Positions 35,601 to 40,999 of a DNA stretch of 64,000 bases are shown one piece after another. The stretch's first letter is position 1, and every line of letters starts with the position of its first letter. The position numbers and the translations under genes are program-made. Origin of the DNA: Aphrophora alni (taxonomy: Eukaryota > Arthropoda > Insecta > Hemiptera > Aphrophoridae); assembly GCA_963513935.1 (NCBI GenBank), contig OY740769.1, positions 106,929,762 to 106,993,761 of the forward strand, in the 5' to 3' direction. A model generated the notes under the pieces. The model did no database searches. It saw only the letters and a program-made list of their open reading frames with translations, and was not told the DNA's origin.

Positions 35601-37693
35601 AATCAATTATTATCTTTACAATGAAAGCTACAATGAAATAATAACTCCATATTGTATATATAGAAAGGTAACTTTCAGATTTGAAAAAATAAAAACGTAT
35701 ACACATTTCACGCATTTTAAAAATGTTTTAAATTAAAATAGTTTTTTGTAGTGTACTTGAAATTCTAATCTAATATCTCGTATTTTTTAAAGTAAATAAT
35801 GAAATTCATATTTTAATTTAAATAGTTTTTTTTTTGTAGTGTACTTGAAATTCTAAACTAAAATTTCGTATTTTTTAAAGTAAATGAAAATGAAATTTTT
35901 GATATCTCCAATTTCTTGAATTTTCGGAAGCAAAACATTAATTATTTTATTCACTACAAAAAATTGTATAATTAACGGTAAGCGTTCAGTTACAAATTAT
36001 GTTTATTAAAAAAATAGTATAATTGTTACAAATTTATAAGATTAAAATATTTATTAAGACTATTTATAAGATTAAAGCTCAAAAATTGAATTAATTTAAT
36101 ATTGTTACCTACACATATTGGATCTGCCATTTGAGAACAGGGATCCGCCAAGGGAGTTTATAAGAACCATTAAAAACCATACATAATAGATTTGTTAAGC
36201 TTATAAATTGAACTTATGGATATGGAAACTATGATTGCTTGTGTTTATTACTTGAGGGCTAACTGAGATATGTGCTTATGCTTAAAGTTCCCAGTTATTT
36301 TGTTCCTGACCTTGCTTCACCAAGCCAAACTGAACGCACACTCCACAGGAACAAGATGATTGCCAAGTAAGTGTACTTCAAACAATTATGATTTTTACGG
36401 CTATGTGCTTATTTTGTAATATAACACTATTAACAGTTGTAGCAGAGCATAAAACAGAATTGTTTCCTTTATTTATCATATCAATTCTTTACAGAAATTT
36501 AAATTAAATTATTCATTTATTTTGTTGTATTAAATCCACTTGAATGAAGTTCTCAACGGTTATTCATGAGAACATTTTCAGTGTTGCCTTAATTTCATTC
36601 TGAGATAAATCGCTTTTGTTCATTGTACTTATTGTGTGTAAATAACACAATACTCCGAGTCTTTCCACAAAACTATAGAAATGACATTTATCCATTTCAT
36701 ATTTAATTAAAGTACATATTCAAGGCACCCATTAAAGACAGGGAACTTAGTTTATATAGTTTAGTTTGTGAATAAACACCAAATATGAATACTTACAGTT
36801 AAGAGATATTTTATTCCAGCACTGAAGTGTCACTTATGTTGGCCTTCTAACACATTTAAACATTAATAAATTATCAAATAAAGTTCCAAAATTAATTAAT
36901 TGGATGTGTAGAAAGTCTGTTGTGTATAGGTGTTTTAGAACATCTGTTTCATAAGCAAATGGATTGAGCTATAGAGTTGGTTTCCAAATTTTACCATAGT
37001 CAATTTTATTTGAAGAATTACAAGAATTTTTTCTTTTAAACCCGAAATGGGTCAAAGTACATTTTTATATTTTCCAGTTCATTAGAACCTTCATTTTCTT
37101 GTACTTGAGTTTCAGCACATATGTTTAAGCCCTTAGAGCCAATTTGTATATATTCGAAAATTTTGTTTTATTTTATAACTAATGCCAAACTATACATATG
37201 TCCATGTTATTTCAAAAATTTCTATTTTCCCATCAACTTTACATCTTAATGTGAGAAAATAAAAATAGGTGGTAGAGGTAATTTTGATAAATATATATAT
37301 ATATATTGATTAGGGAATTGTCTGTGTATTAAAAGTACAAAGAATATTATACAACAGCTTTAATTAATAAAAACAGAGATGATAAATCTATTAATAATTT
37401 TAAACTTTAACAAGATATATATTGATAAATCCATAATTTCAAACTCTTTAAAAAAGTTCTCTAAAAGGTGTTGTAGGGTAACAATAATTCACCTTATTTT
37501 TTTTTCACAAATAAGTTTCCAAGGATTTTAAGTTTTTAATTACTATATTTAATTTAACTATTTTAAAATGAGTGATAAATATGAATACTTCTTGTATCTT
37601 ATTTGACTAGGCAATGGAAGAGGAGGCAGGAAAGCAACCAGTGGCAGCAGAGAAGACGTCAGTTATCCAAGTAGATTAAATGATAAACACTGA
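4183..37693 (+). CDS. Sulf1: Extracellular heparan-sulfate 6-O-endosulfatase (SULF), 3' part, whole span of 13 exons
   Basis: The product removes 6-O-sulfates from internal heparan sulfate disaccharides on cell-surface and matrix proteoglycans, tuning Wnt, FGF, BMP and Hedgehog signalling (known of the family). Exons: 4183-4353, 5981-6096, 6175-6306, 7224-7383, 13129-13269, 15579-16017, 18391-18567, 19473-19967, 20376-20491, 24902-25083, 33475-33606, 34195-34380, 37611-37693. Every junction is GT-AG and the phases agree, giving 842 residues and a TGA stop. The order is catalytic-domain end, long basic hydrophilic domain with an RQKR furin-type site, then the Cys-rich SULF C-terminal domain. 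The signal peptide and the formylglycine active-site CxPSR lie upstream of the window. Introns reach 8.4 kb and carry most of the transposons seen here. Identity is strong; exon ends come from splice sites and frame, not from transcripts. Confidence 0.93.
5981..6096 (+). CDS. Sulf1: Sulf exon B: start of hydrophilic domain
   Basis: It follows a TTTTGAGCAG acceptor and restores the split Ser codon to read SSGRRETGEG, then a charged stretch with ESIAKMEKDLN and possible N-glycosylation sites NRT and NSS. The donor is GTAAGA. The only intron after it is 78 nt, by far the shortest in the gene. Confidence 0.9.
6175..6306 (+). CDS. Sulf1: Sulf exon C: Ser/Thr-rich linker
   Basis: The acceptor is TTTGTTGAAG. 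The exon reads DGLNQSW then a Thr/Ser-rich run with TTISTISTTTY and ends in a GTAAGC donor. This part of the hydrophilic domain is poorly conserved in the family; membership rests on position, splice sites and phase, so it is less certain than the Cys-bearing exons. Confidence 0.82.
7224..7383 (+). CDS. Sulf1: Sulf exon D: Cys-rich part of hydrophilic domain
   Basis: The acceptor is TTTTCCCAG and the donor GTAAAA. It encodes LECRKPEYRAPCKPGQKWQC, matching the SULF segment with three Cys and the motif C(x)PGQKWQC. It is followed by a 5.7-kb intron that holds the tRNA-like composite and a decayed hAT. Confidence 0.93.
7862..7933 (-). tRNA. tRNA-like sequence, unit 1 (loop would give GTA)
   Basis: A 72-nt cloverleaf can be drawn: acceptor ACTAGGA/TCTAGGT with one A-A mismatch and G-T pairs, D arm GCTC/GAGC, anticodon stem TTGGC/GCCAA and T arm ATGGG/CCCAG. 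Loop GCGTAAA puts GTA at 34-36, but position 33 is C instead of the invariant T. It is repeat-borne, so probably not a working tRNA gene. Confidence 0.5.
8239..8310 (+). tRNA. tRNA-like sequence, unit 2
   Basis: It matches unit 1 in the anticodon arm (loop GCGTAAA). It differs by GAGT in the D stem and a changed 3' acceptor arm (TCTAAGT), which weakens the fold. It is likely a decayed copy within the composite repeat. Confidence 0.45.
8543..8614 (+). tRNA. tRNA-like sequence, unit 3 (loop would give TTA)
   Basis: Acceptor and T arms are kept. The loop reads GTTTAAA, with T33 present and TTA at 34-36, which would read the stop codon TAA. The anticodon stem TTGAC/GCCAA has one mismatch. It is part of the composite repeat and probably not a genuine tRNA gene. 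Confidence 0.45.
8900..10825 (-). mobile_element. Decayed hAT transposon of the ZBED5/SCAND3-like (Charlie/Buster) type
   Basis: Four coding pieces run in order on the - strand. The N-terminal BED-like finger is at 10562-10308 (CGEKLS, then KLKRHFKVKH). A middle part is at 9991-9656 (LIHREALITK and SRPLKTRL). The frame then shifts through TEIRCLSKDKVPERF at about 9655-9600. The C-terminal part is at 9550-9033 (VAYLSDIFWHLNDLN, HMFPLTF). All are hallmarks of ZBED/SCAND3-like hAT transposases. The right terminus has GTTCTCAACCTTTTTT on the - strand, typical of hAT-Charlie ends. Frameshifts show it is dead. The left end is not resolved. It lies in a Sulf intron. Confidence 0.8.
11777..11836. repeat. 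(TA)n microsatellite
   Basis: About 30 uninterrupted TA units, intronic. Confidence 0.95.
11868..12545. other. Compositionally distinct, unannotated island
   Basis: This block in the Sulf intron is visibly richer in G and C than its surroundings (for example GGTCGACCAGACC, GATGTGCGCGCATCGC) and has no open frame. It could be a solo LTR or another non-coding element; I see no clear ends. Confidence 0.35.
13129..13269 (+). CDS. Sulf1: Sulf exon E: Cys/basic segment
   Basis: The acceptor is AACAACAG. It reads WRKHKCKFRG, then GKKCACFTPSG and EPDERRMQRQY, matching the second Cys cluster of the SULF hydrophilic domain (HKCK then CxC). The donor GTATGT leaves two bases of a Lys codon that the next exon completes. 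An 82-bp perfect-type hairpin lies about 50 nt downstream in the intron. Confidence 0.9.
13321..13402. repeat. Intronic hairpin, arms of about 38 bp
   Basis: TTCAAGGATAAAATA at the left pairs with TATTTTATCCTTGAA at the right, and the centre CTTAAAGTTTCAAAATTTTGAAACTTTAAG is a perfect palindrome in two halves. It starts 52 nt after the donor of Sulf exon E. Confidence 0.85.
13783..13804. repeat. (TA)n microsatellite
   Basis: A short TA run inside a Sulf intron. Confidence 0.9.
15579..16017 (+). CDS. Sulf1: Sulf exon F: central hydrophilic domain with furin-type site
   Basis: The acceptor is TAATTTTAG and the donor GTAGGT in phase 0. It encodes 146 mostly charged residues. FLRGSRFKRQIF and an N-glycosylation site NGS lie near the start; KWKNRQKRSDVS near the end contains RQKR, a furin consensus. 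Family SULFs are cleaved by furin in this domain into two disulfide-linked subunits, so the site may be functional; that is inference from the motif. FKRQ is a weaker second candidate. Confidence 0.9.
16543..17153. mobile_element. piggyBac-type MITE, 611 bp, TTAA target duplication
   Basis: The ends are CCCCTTAAGTGTT and its exact inverse AACACTTAAGGGG. Each is flanked by TTAA (16539-16542 and 17154-17157), the piggyBac target. Subterminal copies of TTAAGCCGACGCT and TAAAGCCGACGCT lie near the left end. No transposase frame remains, so it is non-autonomous. Confidence 0.85.
17338..17391. repeat. (TA)n microsatellite
   Basis: An uninterrupted TA run of about 27 units in a Sulf intron. Confidence 0.95.
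17610..17875 (-). repeat. Dispersed retroposon-like repeat, copy 1
   Basis: It aligns over about 250 bp with 24104-24387: shared words include ACACCTTTCTTCAT, CCCTCTC, TTCATCTTTCCT, GACCAACTCTT and TATTCAAGGG. Its tail words recur at 54955-55020. Orientation is assigned by comparison with the non-LTR element there and is tentative. Confidence 0.6.
18391..18567 (+). CDS. Sulf1: Sulf exon G: hydrophilic domain, WNCTVDRSG / CSDMLYNDPRAW
   Basis: The acceptor is TTTGTTTAG and the donor GTAGGT, both phase 0. It carries two Cys and a DPRAWRATQDRIEQEI helix, corresponding to the family segment with xHCxxELYxSARAWKDHKxxID. The end reads KRLKLHLDKLK, a basic coiled-coil-like helix that continues into exon H. 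Confidence 0.92.
18878..18902. repeat. Poly-A tract
   Basis: About 24 A in a row in a Sulf intron; it may be the tail of an old retroposon, but no body was recognised beside it. Confidence 0.85.
19473..19967 (+). CDS. Sulf1: Sulf exon H: long low-complexity basic/acidic segment
   Basis: The acceptor is TTTCTTTTGCAG and the donor GTGAGT, phase 0. The start, EIRRHLREKRPQ, matches the family helix. The following 140 residues are low-complexity: an acidic block, a Lys/His-rich block with HKKKQKHK and NKHRHHH, and a Thr/Ser-rich tail. This segment is much longer than I expect from vertebrate SULFs and is probably a lineage expansion. The basic clusters fit the heparin-binding role of the domain. 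Confidence 0.88.
20376..20491 (+). CDS. Sulf1: Sulf exon I: CYCEP segment
   Basis: The acceptor is GTTTATAG and the donor GTAAGT. It reads NLGPGRIDVTILEP and ends LPDTCYCEPDL, a CxC pair corresponding to the family CSC before the last basic helix. The following 4.4-kb intron contains a piggyBac relic, fold-back repeats and a retroposon piece. Confidence 0.85.
20579..21684 (-). mobile_element. piggyBac relic with the transposase N-terminus
   Basis: The left end is CCCTTTGAGTGCCAC beside TTAA (20575-20578). The right end read inward is CCCTTTTGGTGCCAC, next to a degenerate TTATAA. The - strand frame from Met at 21259 to about 21005 encodes an acidic Ser/Asp-rich segment (PESDSDNQFSDSDIDLN, then PSTSG), like the N-terminal region of piggyBac transposases. 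The catalytic domain is missing. Two copies of GATCGTCACCGTGGCA sit near the right end. It lies in a Sulf intron. Confidence 0.72.
21719..21843. mobile_element. Palindromic MITE inside a (TA)n run
   Basis: Arms of about 52 bp (21721-21776 and 21791-21841) pair nearly perfectly: TTGTTTCCATCTTGCAAATT against AATTTGCAAGACGGAAACAA. TA repeats lie directly on both sides, as expected for a TA-targeting hairpin MITE, or for a palindrome that spread the repeat. Confidence 0.75.
21842..21930. repeat. (TA)n microsatellite
   Basis: Long TA run with one AATTAT interruption, abutting the palindromic MITE. Confidence 0.95.
22249..23414. mobile_element. Terminal-inverted-repeat element, about 1.15 kb, non-coding
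   Basis: Left-arm words recur inverted at the right end: CCGATAGGTACAAAATTAT against inverse TTCGATAAGAACAAAAATTT; AAACTTTAAAA; TTTTTATTCTTGG against CCAAGAATAAAAA. Arms extend about 170-240 bp with gaps. No open frame is kept and the target duplication is not clear. Confidence 0.6.
23655..23682. repeat. (TA)n microsatellite
   Basis: Short TA run in a Sulf intron. Confidence 0.9.
24104..24387 (-). repeat. Dispersed retroposon-like repeat, copy 2, with direct-repeat flanks
   Basis: It is homologous to 17610-17875. It is flanked on the left by CTTTAGTATGTGAATT and on the right (about 24392) by CTTTAGTATATGAATT, a near-perfect 16-bp direct repeat of target-duplication type. One tail contains TTTCACCTTAAACAACAAGG, also found beside the non-LTR element at 55 kb. 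Confidence 0.6.
24902..25083 (+). CDS. Sulf1: Sulf exon J: basic helix and start of C-terminal domain
   Basis: The acceptor is TTTCAAACAG and the donor GTATTG. It begins with a very basic helix (ERLKRKERKLRRKAK) and then ESECLSEKMNCFNHDNQHWR, the hallmark CxxxxxxCFxHDNxHW of SULF C-terminal domains. It is followed by the largest intron (8.4 kb), filled with nested transposons. Confidence 0.95.
25340..25720 (+). pseudogene. Mariner transposase, N-terminal half, decayed
   Basis: Pieces in shifting frames match mariner order: YVFNRFNN then KKEGQ (family VFxWFKRFKEG), then KLTDRNLNKCLC after NIREIPNIN (family LTIREIAEELNIS). Several stops are present. The matching C-terminal half lies at 28515-28830, past an inserted piggyBac. 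Confidence 0.6.
25843..28487 (-). mobile_element. piggyBac-like element inserted in the mariner relic
   Basis: Left end CATGTTAAGTGCCA and right end read inward CACGTTAAGTGCCA differ at one base, and both sides carry TTAA (25839-25842 and 28488-28491). The - strand at about 26600-26460 encodes GIDVAGQMSSSNSAVQKTLR, WYHKVAEHLLFGTC and VNAWLTYKGN, matching the conserved piggyBac segment (GGVDxxDQMxSxY ... KWYxxxFFxLLDxxxVNAxxLY). A frameshift lies just upstream. An LTR-like insert occupies about half of it. Confidence 0.78.
26816..28168 (+). repeat. LTR-like sequence, copy 1, inside the piggyBac element
   Basis: It starts TGTAATAGTGTGG and ends before TCTGGCGCCC (28169-28178), which resembles a retrotransposon primer-binding site. 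It is collinear with 28833-30168 at start and end (shared AATAGATTTTCA, TTTCAGCT, ATCACTGTGA). It contains an 85-bp tandem duplication (27098-27254) with TCAGACCTATGAAAGTT. No internal gag-pol region is present here. Confidence 0.55.
28515..28832 (+). pseudogene. Mariner transposase, C-terminal half, decayed
   Basis: Frames around 28515-28830 read RVQRKICEIWKL, WILHEDNALSVEKFL, IPVLD and similar. These match the mariner segment RVRRKRPELW ... WILHHDNAPxH ... VLxHPPYSPDLAPCD with the catalytic HDN partly changed to HEDN. Indels and stops show it is dead. It is directly cut by the second LTR-like sequence. Confidence 0.72.
28833..30168 (+). repeat. LTR-like sequence, copy 2
   Basis: It starts TGTAATAGTGTGA immediately after the mariner relic and ends before TCTGGCGCCC at 30170-30179. 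It diverges well from copy 1 but keeps the order of shared blocks. An isolated LTR followed by a binding-site-like motif suggests a deleted element rather than a recombined solo LTR. Confidence 0.55.
30756..31110. mobile_element. Isolated pogo/Tigger-like terminus with GC-rich block
   Basis: TA followed by CAGTAGACTCTCATAAATCC closely resembles the pogo-type end at 49606 (CAGTAGAGCCCCTATTATCC). A GC-rich non-coding block follows to about 31110. No matching right end was seen, so it is probably truncated. Confidence 0.5.
31560..32870 (+). pseudogene. Decayed hAT transposase (ZMYM1/THAP12-like)
   Basis: Pieces in three frames follow hAT order: LRLSIEDFVGFSLVDLSAEI near 31700; ELTASFNLSEDILQKLGDLQ near 32330; then DACDKNFYTNIQYLLYILTS and SRCGVERLLSALK at about 32680-32790; then LRNRMKNESLTNLVLIAIN at about 32803-32860. 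The last blocks match the hAT C-terminal dimerisation region (CERxFSxLxxLK, LRNxMxxxRLxxLxLLxIN). Many stops are present. Confidence 0.65.
33475..33606 (+). CDS. Sulf1: Sulf exon K: FCFCMNANNNTYSCLR, C-terminal domain
   Basis: The acceptor is TTTTTTCCAG and the donor GTGAGT. The motifs FCFCMNANNNTYSCLRT and NATHNFLYCEFVTG are the best-conserved part of the SULF C-terminal domain. Cys spacing and the N-glycosylation sites NNT and NAT are kept. Confidence 0.96.
34195..34380 (+). CDS. Sulf1: Sulf exon L: end of conserved C-terminal domain
   Basis: The acceptor is GTTATCAG and the donor GTAATA. DPFEQWNRVHSL and LHDTLEQLKGCRGVRQC match the family DPYQLxNxVHxx and LxxLRxCxGxxxC. A proline and basic tail follows. 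Confidence 0.93.
34624..35365. repeat. Non-coding repeat block with two pairs of direct repeats
   Basis: A 115-bp segment with TCTGAGTAATTAATTCGTG and CCAATTTT occurs at 34624-34742 and 35250-35365, each ending in a run of C. Between them a second pair (34915-34995 and 35035-35110) shares AGAATTGAAAAGAGA and TAAACCCTGAAAA. No reading frame was found. Confidence 0.65.
37611..37693 (+). CDS. Sulf1: Sulf exon M: terminal exon with stop
   Basis: The acceptor is TTTGACTAG. It encodes 27 residues, GNGRGGRKATSG then a polar tail, and a TGA at 37691-37693. The tail is not conserved in the family, so the call rests on phase, acceptor quality and position. An AATAAA at about 37909 is a candidate polyadenylation signal 216 nt after the stop. 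Confidence 0.75.
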
Positions 37694-37871
37694 AGAATGC
37701 CATGACGCATAATTATTATTTTAATGCTTTACAAACTGTCAAGCTTTTACAATACATCAGCAAAAATAATTATATTTTATAGTATTTATATTTTTTAATG
37801 TACTATTATTATATCACTAATTAAAAGGGGCTAATTGCTGAAATTTGTTATGAAATATTAAGATTGGAAAA

Positions 37872-37889
37872 AACACACACACACACACT
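37872..37889. repeat. (CA)n microsatellite
   Basis: A short CA run in the presumed Sulf 3' untranslated region. Confidence 0.9.
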
Positions 37890-37908
37890 GAATGTGATTA
37901 GTGAAGAT

Positions 37909-37914
37909 AATAAA
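37909..37914 (+). promoter_or_regulatory. Candidate polyadenylation signal of Sulf
   Basis: AATAAATAAA lies 216 nt after the Sulf stop. AATAAA is common in this AT-rich DNA, so this is only the nearest clear candidate. Confidence 0.35.
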
Positions 37915-38227
37915 TAAATTAAATTATGACTATTCTAAACTTAAACCAAATTTAATAACTAGGAACATTAACTTATTTGTTCTTGCTATATGACTTGATT
38001 ATCATTTTCATAATTCTTAAGGTAATTATATAGCAGAGCTGCCTTACTTCAAAATCAATTTTTATGGGTTTTATTCATCAAATAAATGTTGGAAAAATAT
38101 TTTACTATCGAAAAAAAGTGTCGGAAAGATGATTACATAATACAATAATACAATTACACAAGTAGTTTTTTCGTGAAAAAATTAACTCTGTGTTATCTTT
38201 CATACTCATGACATTCACTTCAATAAA

Positions 38228-38250
38228 CGTACGGAAGGTTTGGCCAGGTG

Positions 38251-38293
<43 letters not shown>

Positions 38294-38315
38294 CAACCTG
38301 GCCAAACCTTTCGTG
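38228..38315. repeat. Hairpin with (TA)n core nested in the Merlin element
   Basis: GGAAGGTTTGGCCAGGT at the left pairs with ACCTGGCCAAACCTTTC at the right around a TA run at 38256-38292. It is probably a small TA-type MITE inserted in Merlin, or an internal palindrome. Confidence 0.7.
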
Positions 38316-38358
38316 ACATATAATAATACAGCCCTACATATACGTACACTGAAGCACA

Positions 38359-38592
38359 TACGCAGCCACGCAGACAATTGAACGTCAATGGAGGGAGGTG
38401 CGAGGAAATGTGCCGCGATATGGAAATTCAAAACAACATTTCCATGGCCATATAGCCGAATTTATGTTTAAGAGAAAGTACAATGAGTATAATACTCGTT
38501 TTCATCATTTATGGCGAATTACGAGTGAAATACATTTAAATTCAATAAATTCCTCTTCTACTGAATTTGCAGCAGAATTTGACTCTGATTAA
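38359..38592 (+). pseudogene. ISXO2-like (Merlin) transposase, C-terminal fragment
   Basis: The frame reads TQTIERQWREVRGNVPRYG then HIAEFMFKRKYN and a terminal HHLWRITSEI before TAA. This matches the DDE_Tnp_IS1595/ISXO2 C-terminus (TQTIExxWxxxRxxxPRYG ... YLAEFxFRRKY). The frame is open from 38353 to 38592; the upstream half with the first catalytic residues is missing. Confidence 0.8.
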
Positions 38593-40080
38593 GATTTTCT
38601 TTTGTAATTATATTATGTAATCATCTTTCCGACACTTTTTTTCGATAATAAAATATTTTTCCAACATTTATTTGACGAATAAAACCTTTAAAAATTGATT
38701 TTGAAGTGAGGCAGGTCTGCTATATAATTACCATTCTTAATTATTACGTTAAAAGTGAGTTTAAAAAAATATAATGTTTACAAGAGCTCACTCAAGAATT
38801 AAATTTTACATAATCATACATAACAAATAGCAATATTAACAGAAAACAGTTGAAGACCTAAGTTTGAATTTTACAACTTATTTCTTTAGCTATTTTTCTG
38901 ATTCTTTGGGAAAACTTTAGACTATGTTAGAATTTTTAAAATGTTAAAATCAGCAAAAACCCAATTCCAAAATTTTGGCAAATATACAAAACCCAAATAT
39001 GAAACAAAGAAAATGTTCACTACTAGAGAAATTACAAATACAGAGAAATACACATTACATTTTTACACAAACAAGAAATGTCCTCTTCTAATTTATGATC
39101 AAAACTCATTTCATGGTTCAGGGCTTAGATCTTTCCATGAGGGTGGCTGCAATAACTATATTTCCAAGATTGAAATTAGCTAATTAACTCTAATTCATTA
39201 TAAAACAAAAAAGTTAGCTTCTAATTTAAAATTACGAACAGACTATTAATTTTTTTTATGTTTGAATAATTGTAAATATTTTGACAAAATTATGATTTAA
39301 TTTAATAATATTGGTACACAGTTTTGTATATTGTTTATATTGTTGTAATTATGATTTTTAGCATGTATTAATAACTTATTTATTTAGAACGTATATAAAT
39401 TATACTTAGCATTTAAGTAAACCAAATATTTATTTAAGGACTAGGACAGAATCCACAATTATAAATCTTTATTAACAATAATAGTATTAATATTCTTTGA
39501 AATACTTGATAAGTAAAAGGTACTTGCATTTGTAACACAAGTCACATCGATATAATATGTCAGTAACATTCTATACAACATTATCAGCACTGTTAGTTTA
39601 GAAACTATGTCCAAATCATAACAGTTATAAAATTTGGTGTATAGTCAAACTAAAATGGTTTTATACTTTGTTATTTATAAACATACTCTTATATAATATA
39701 AAATCATACCATAATGTTTTAAGGTAATATTTGATGTTAGTGTTTAAATAATCATTAGAAGTAGTGATAAGTTAAAAGTAAAACTGGTATCTCTGCTTTT
39801 CTAGTGATCTCACTGCCAGGATGTTCTTTATAATGTACTTGTGATATGACCAAACCTCAAATTAGCAATAACAGAGATAATAATTAAATTTAAATAATTG
39901 TTTTGAGTATTTTAGAAATAATTCTTTCTAGCTTACAACGAATCCTTCTGATCTATAAAATTACAAAGAGCCTATAGTGACCGAATGGCTTCCAGATAGT
40001 TGAACTATAACTATGTAAATAATGGTTTTAATGGTGTAAAACATAAGTTTGATGCATTTGCTTAAAATTTGTACAACACT

Positions 40081-40842
40081 CAGTGGTGTAACTACATTGA
40101 TTGGTGCCCCCCGGAGGTACAAGAATGGTCCCCCCCCCCAAAACAAAGTCGGCTCTAGATGACCTGTAAGCAATCCCACTCCATGGTCATATGTAATTAC
40201 TACCTGATAGTAATTAGACATTATTTTCACTCTAAATTGAAATTAAAGTAAATTAATTAAAATATAGGACATTCTTTACATAACCAAACTATTTTAAGTA
40301 GCATTGTAATTAACTATGCCAATCACACTCAAAAGAACATGCAAGGTTTAAGTTTAAACGAATTTATTATCAGTAAAAGGAAAAGAAAGACTGTAACTTT
40401 AAACATTAAGGTTTCTTACTTACTAAAATCTTGTAAGTTGTTATAATTACAATTATTTAAAACCTCTTCTCTTCTTTATGTGAAAATACGTGTCGGCTAA
40501 CGTGTTAAGGTTGATAACACGAGCCCATTCACGTTCAATGCTCAAAACTGCCAGAGAACTCAGTTTGGGGTTAGACATCGTATTTCTTGGGCGGGGCGGC
40601 ATTATTGTTAACTGGTAGTAAACAGAATTAGCAACCATAATGATTTAGGTTTCAAACTTATGATCCGTGGTTTTATGGAACAGTTTTATTAAGATATCTT
40701 AATGAAATATTGTTCATTATAAAGTTTTTGATAATGTGTTTACTACATTTTATTTTTTAATTCCTTTATATATTTTTTATTTGCCTGAGTCGCATCACCC
40801 CTTGATCCAACCTGCCCCCGGGGGGTGCTATTTACGCCACCA
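40081..40842 (-). mobile_element. hAT-type element, 762 bp, 8-bp target duplication
   Basis: The ends CAGTGGTGTAACTACAT and (inward from the right) TGGTGGCGTAAATAGCA are short imperfect inverted repeats. The exact 8-bp direct repeat ACAACACT flanks both sides (40073-40080 and 40843-40850). A - strand frame (40638-40453) reads NPKLSSLAVLSIEREWARVI, matching the hAT C-terminal dimerisation motif (RLSxLALLSIxxE). It is a deletion derivative keeping only the transposase end. Confidence 0.82.
40453..40638 (-). pseudogene. hAT transposase C-terminal fragment
   Basis: 61 residues on the - strand include NTMSNPKLSSLAVLSIERE and end with DTYFHIKKRRGFK before a stop. This is the terminal helix of hAT transposases. 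The catalytic domain is absent. Confidence 0.7.
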
Positions 40843-40999
40843 ACAACACTATCACAATTATTGTTATCTGAGAACCTCATAAACATATTGTTTTTATCTA
40901 CACACTTTATTTATTGTGTTTATTTTGAACTGTAAACCCAAGCATCAAATTATAGCTGTTAAAGTAACGTCTCTACAATAAGCAATGACTTATCCTCTG

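Larger units (their letters stand above)
38022..38732 (+). mobile_element. Merlin (IS1016/ISXO2-type) DNA transposon, 711 bp, non-autonomous
   Basis: The element has terminal inverted repeats of about 120 bp (38022-38141 and the inverse at 38612-38732) starting GGTAATTATATAGCAG. It is flanked by the exact 8-bp direct repeat ATTCTTAA (38014-38021 and 38733-38740), the target size of Merlin. A frame inside encodes the C-terminal part of an ISXO2-like transposase. A second hairpin with a TA run is nested at about 38228-38315. It lies just after Sulf. Confidence 0.85.

Noticed and set aside
38105..38431. 108-codon - strand frame across the Merlin element
   Set aside because: It runs through a TA repeat and is antisense to the ISXO2-like frame.
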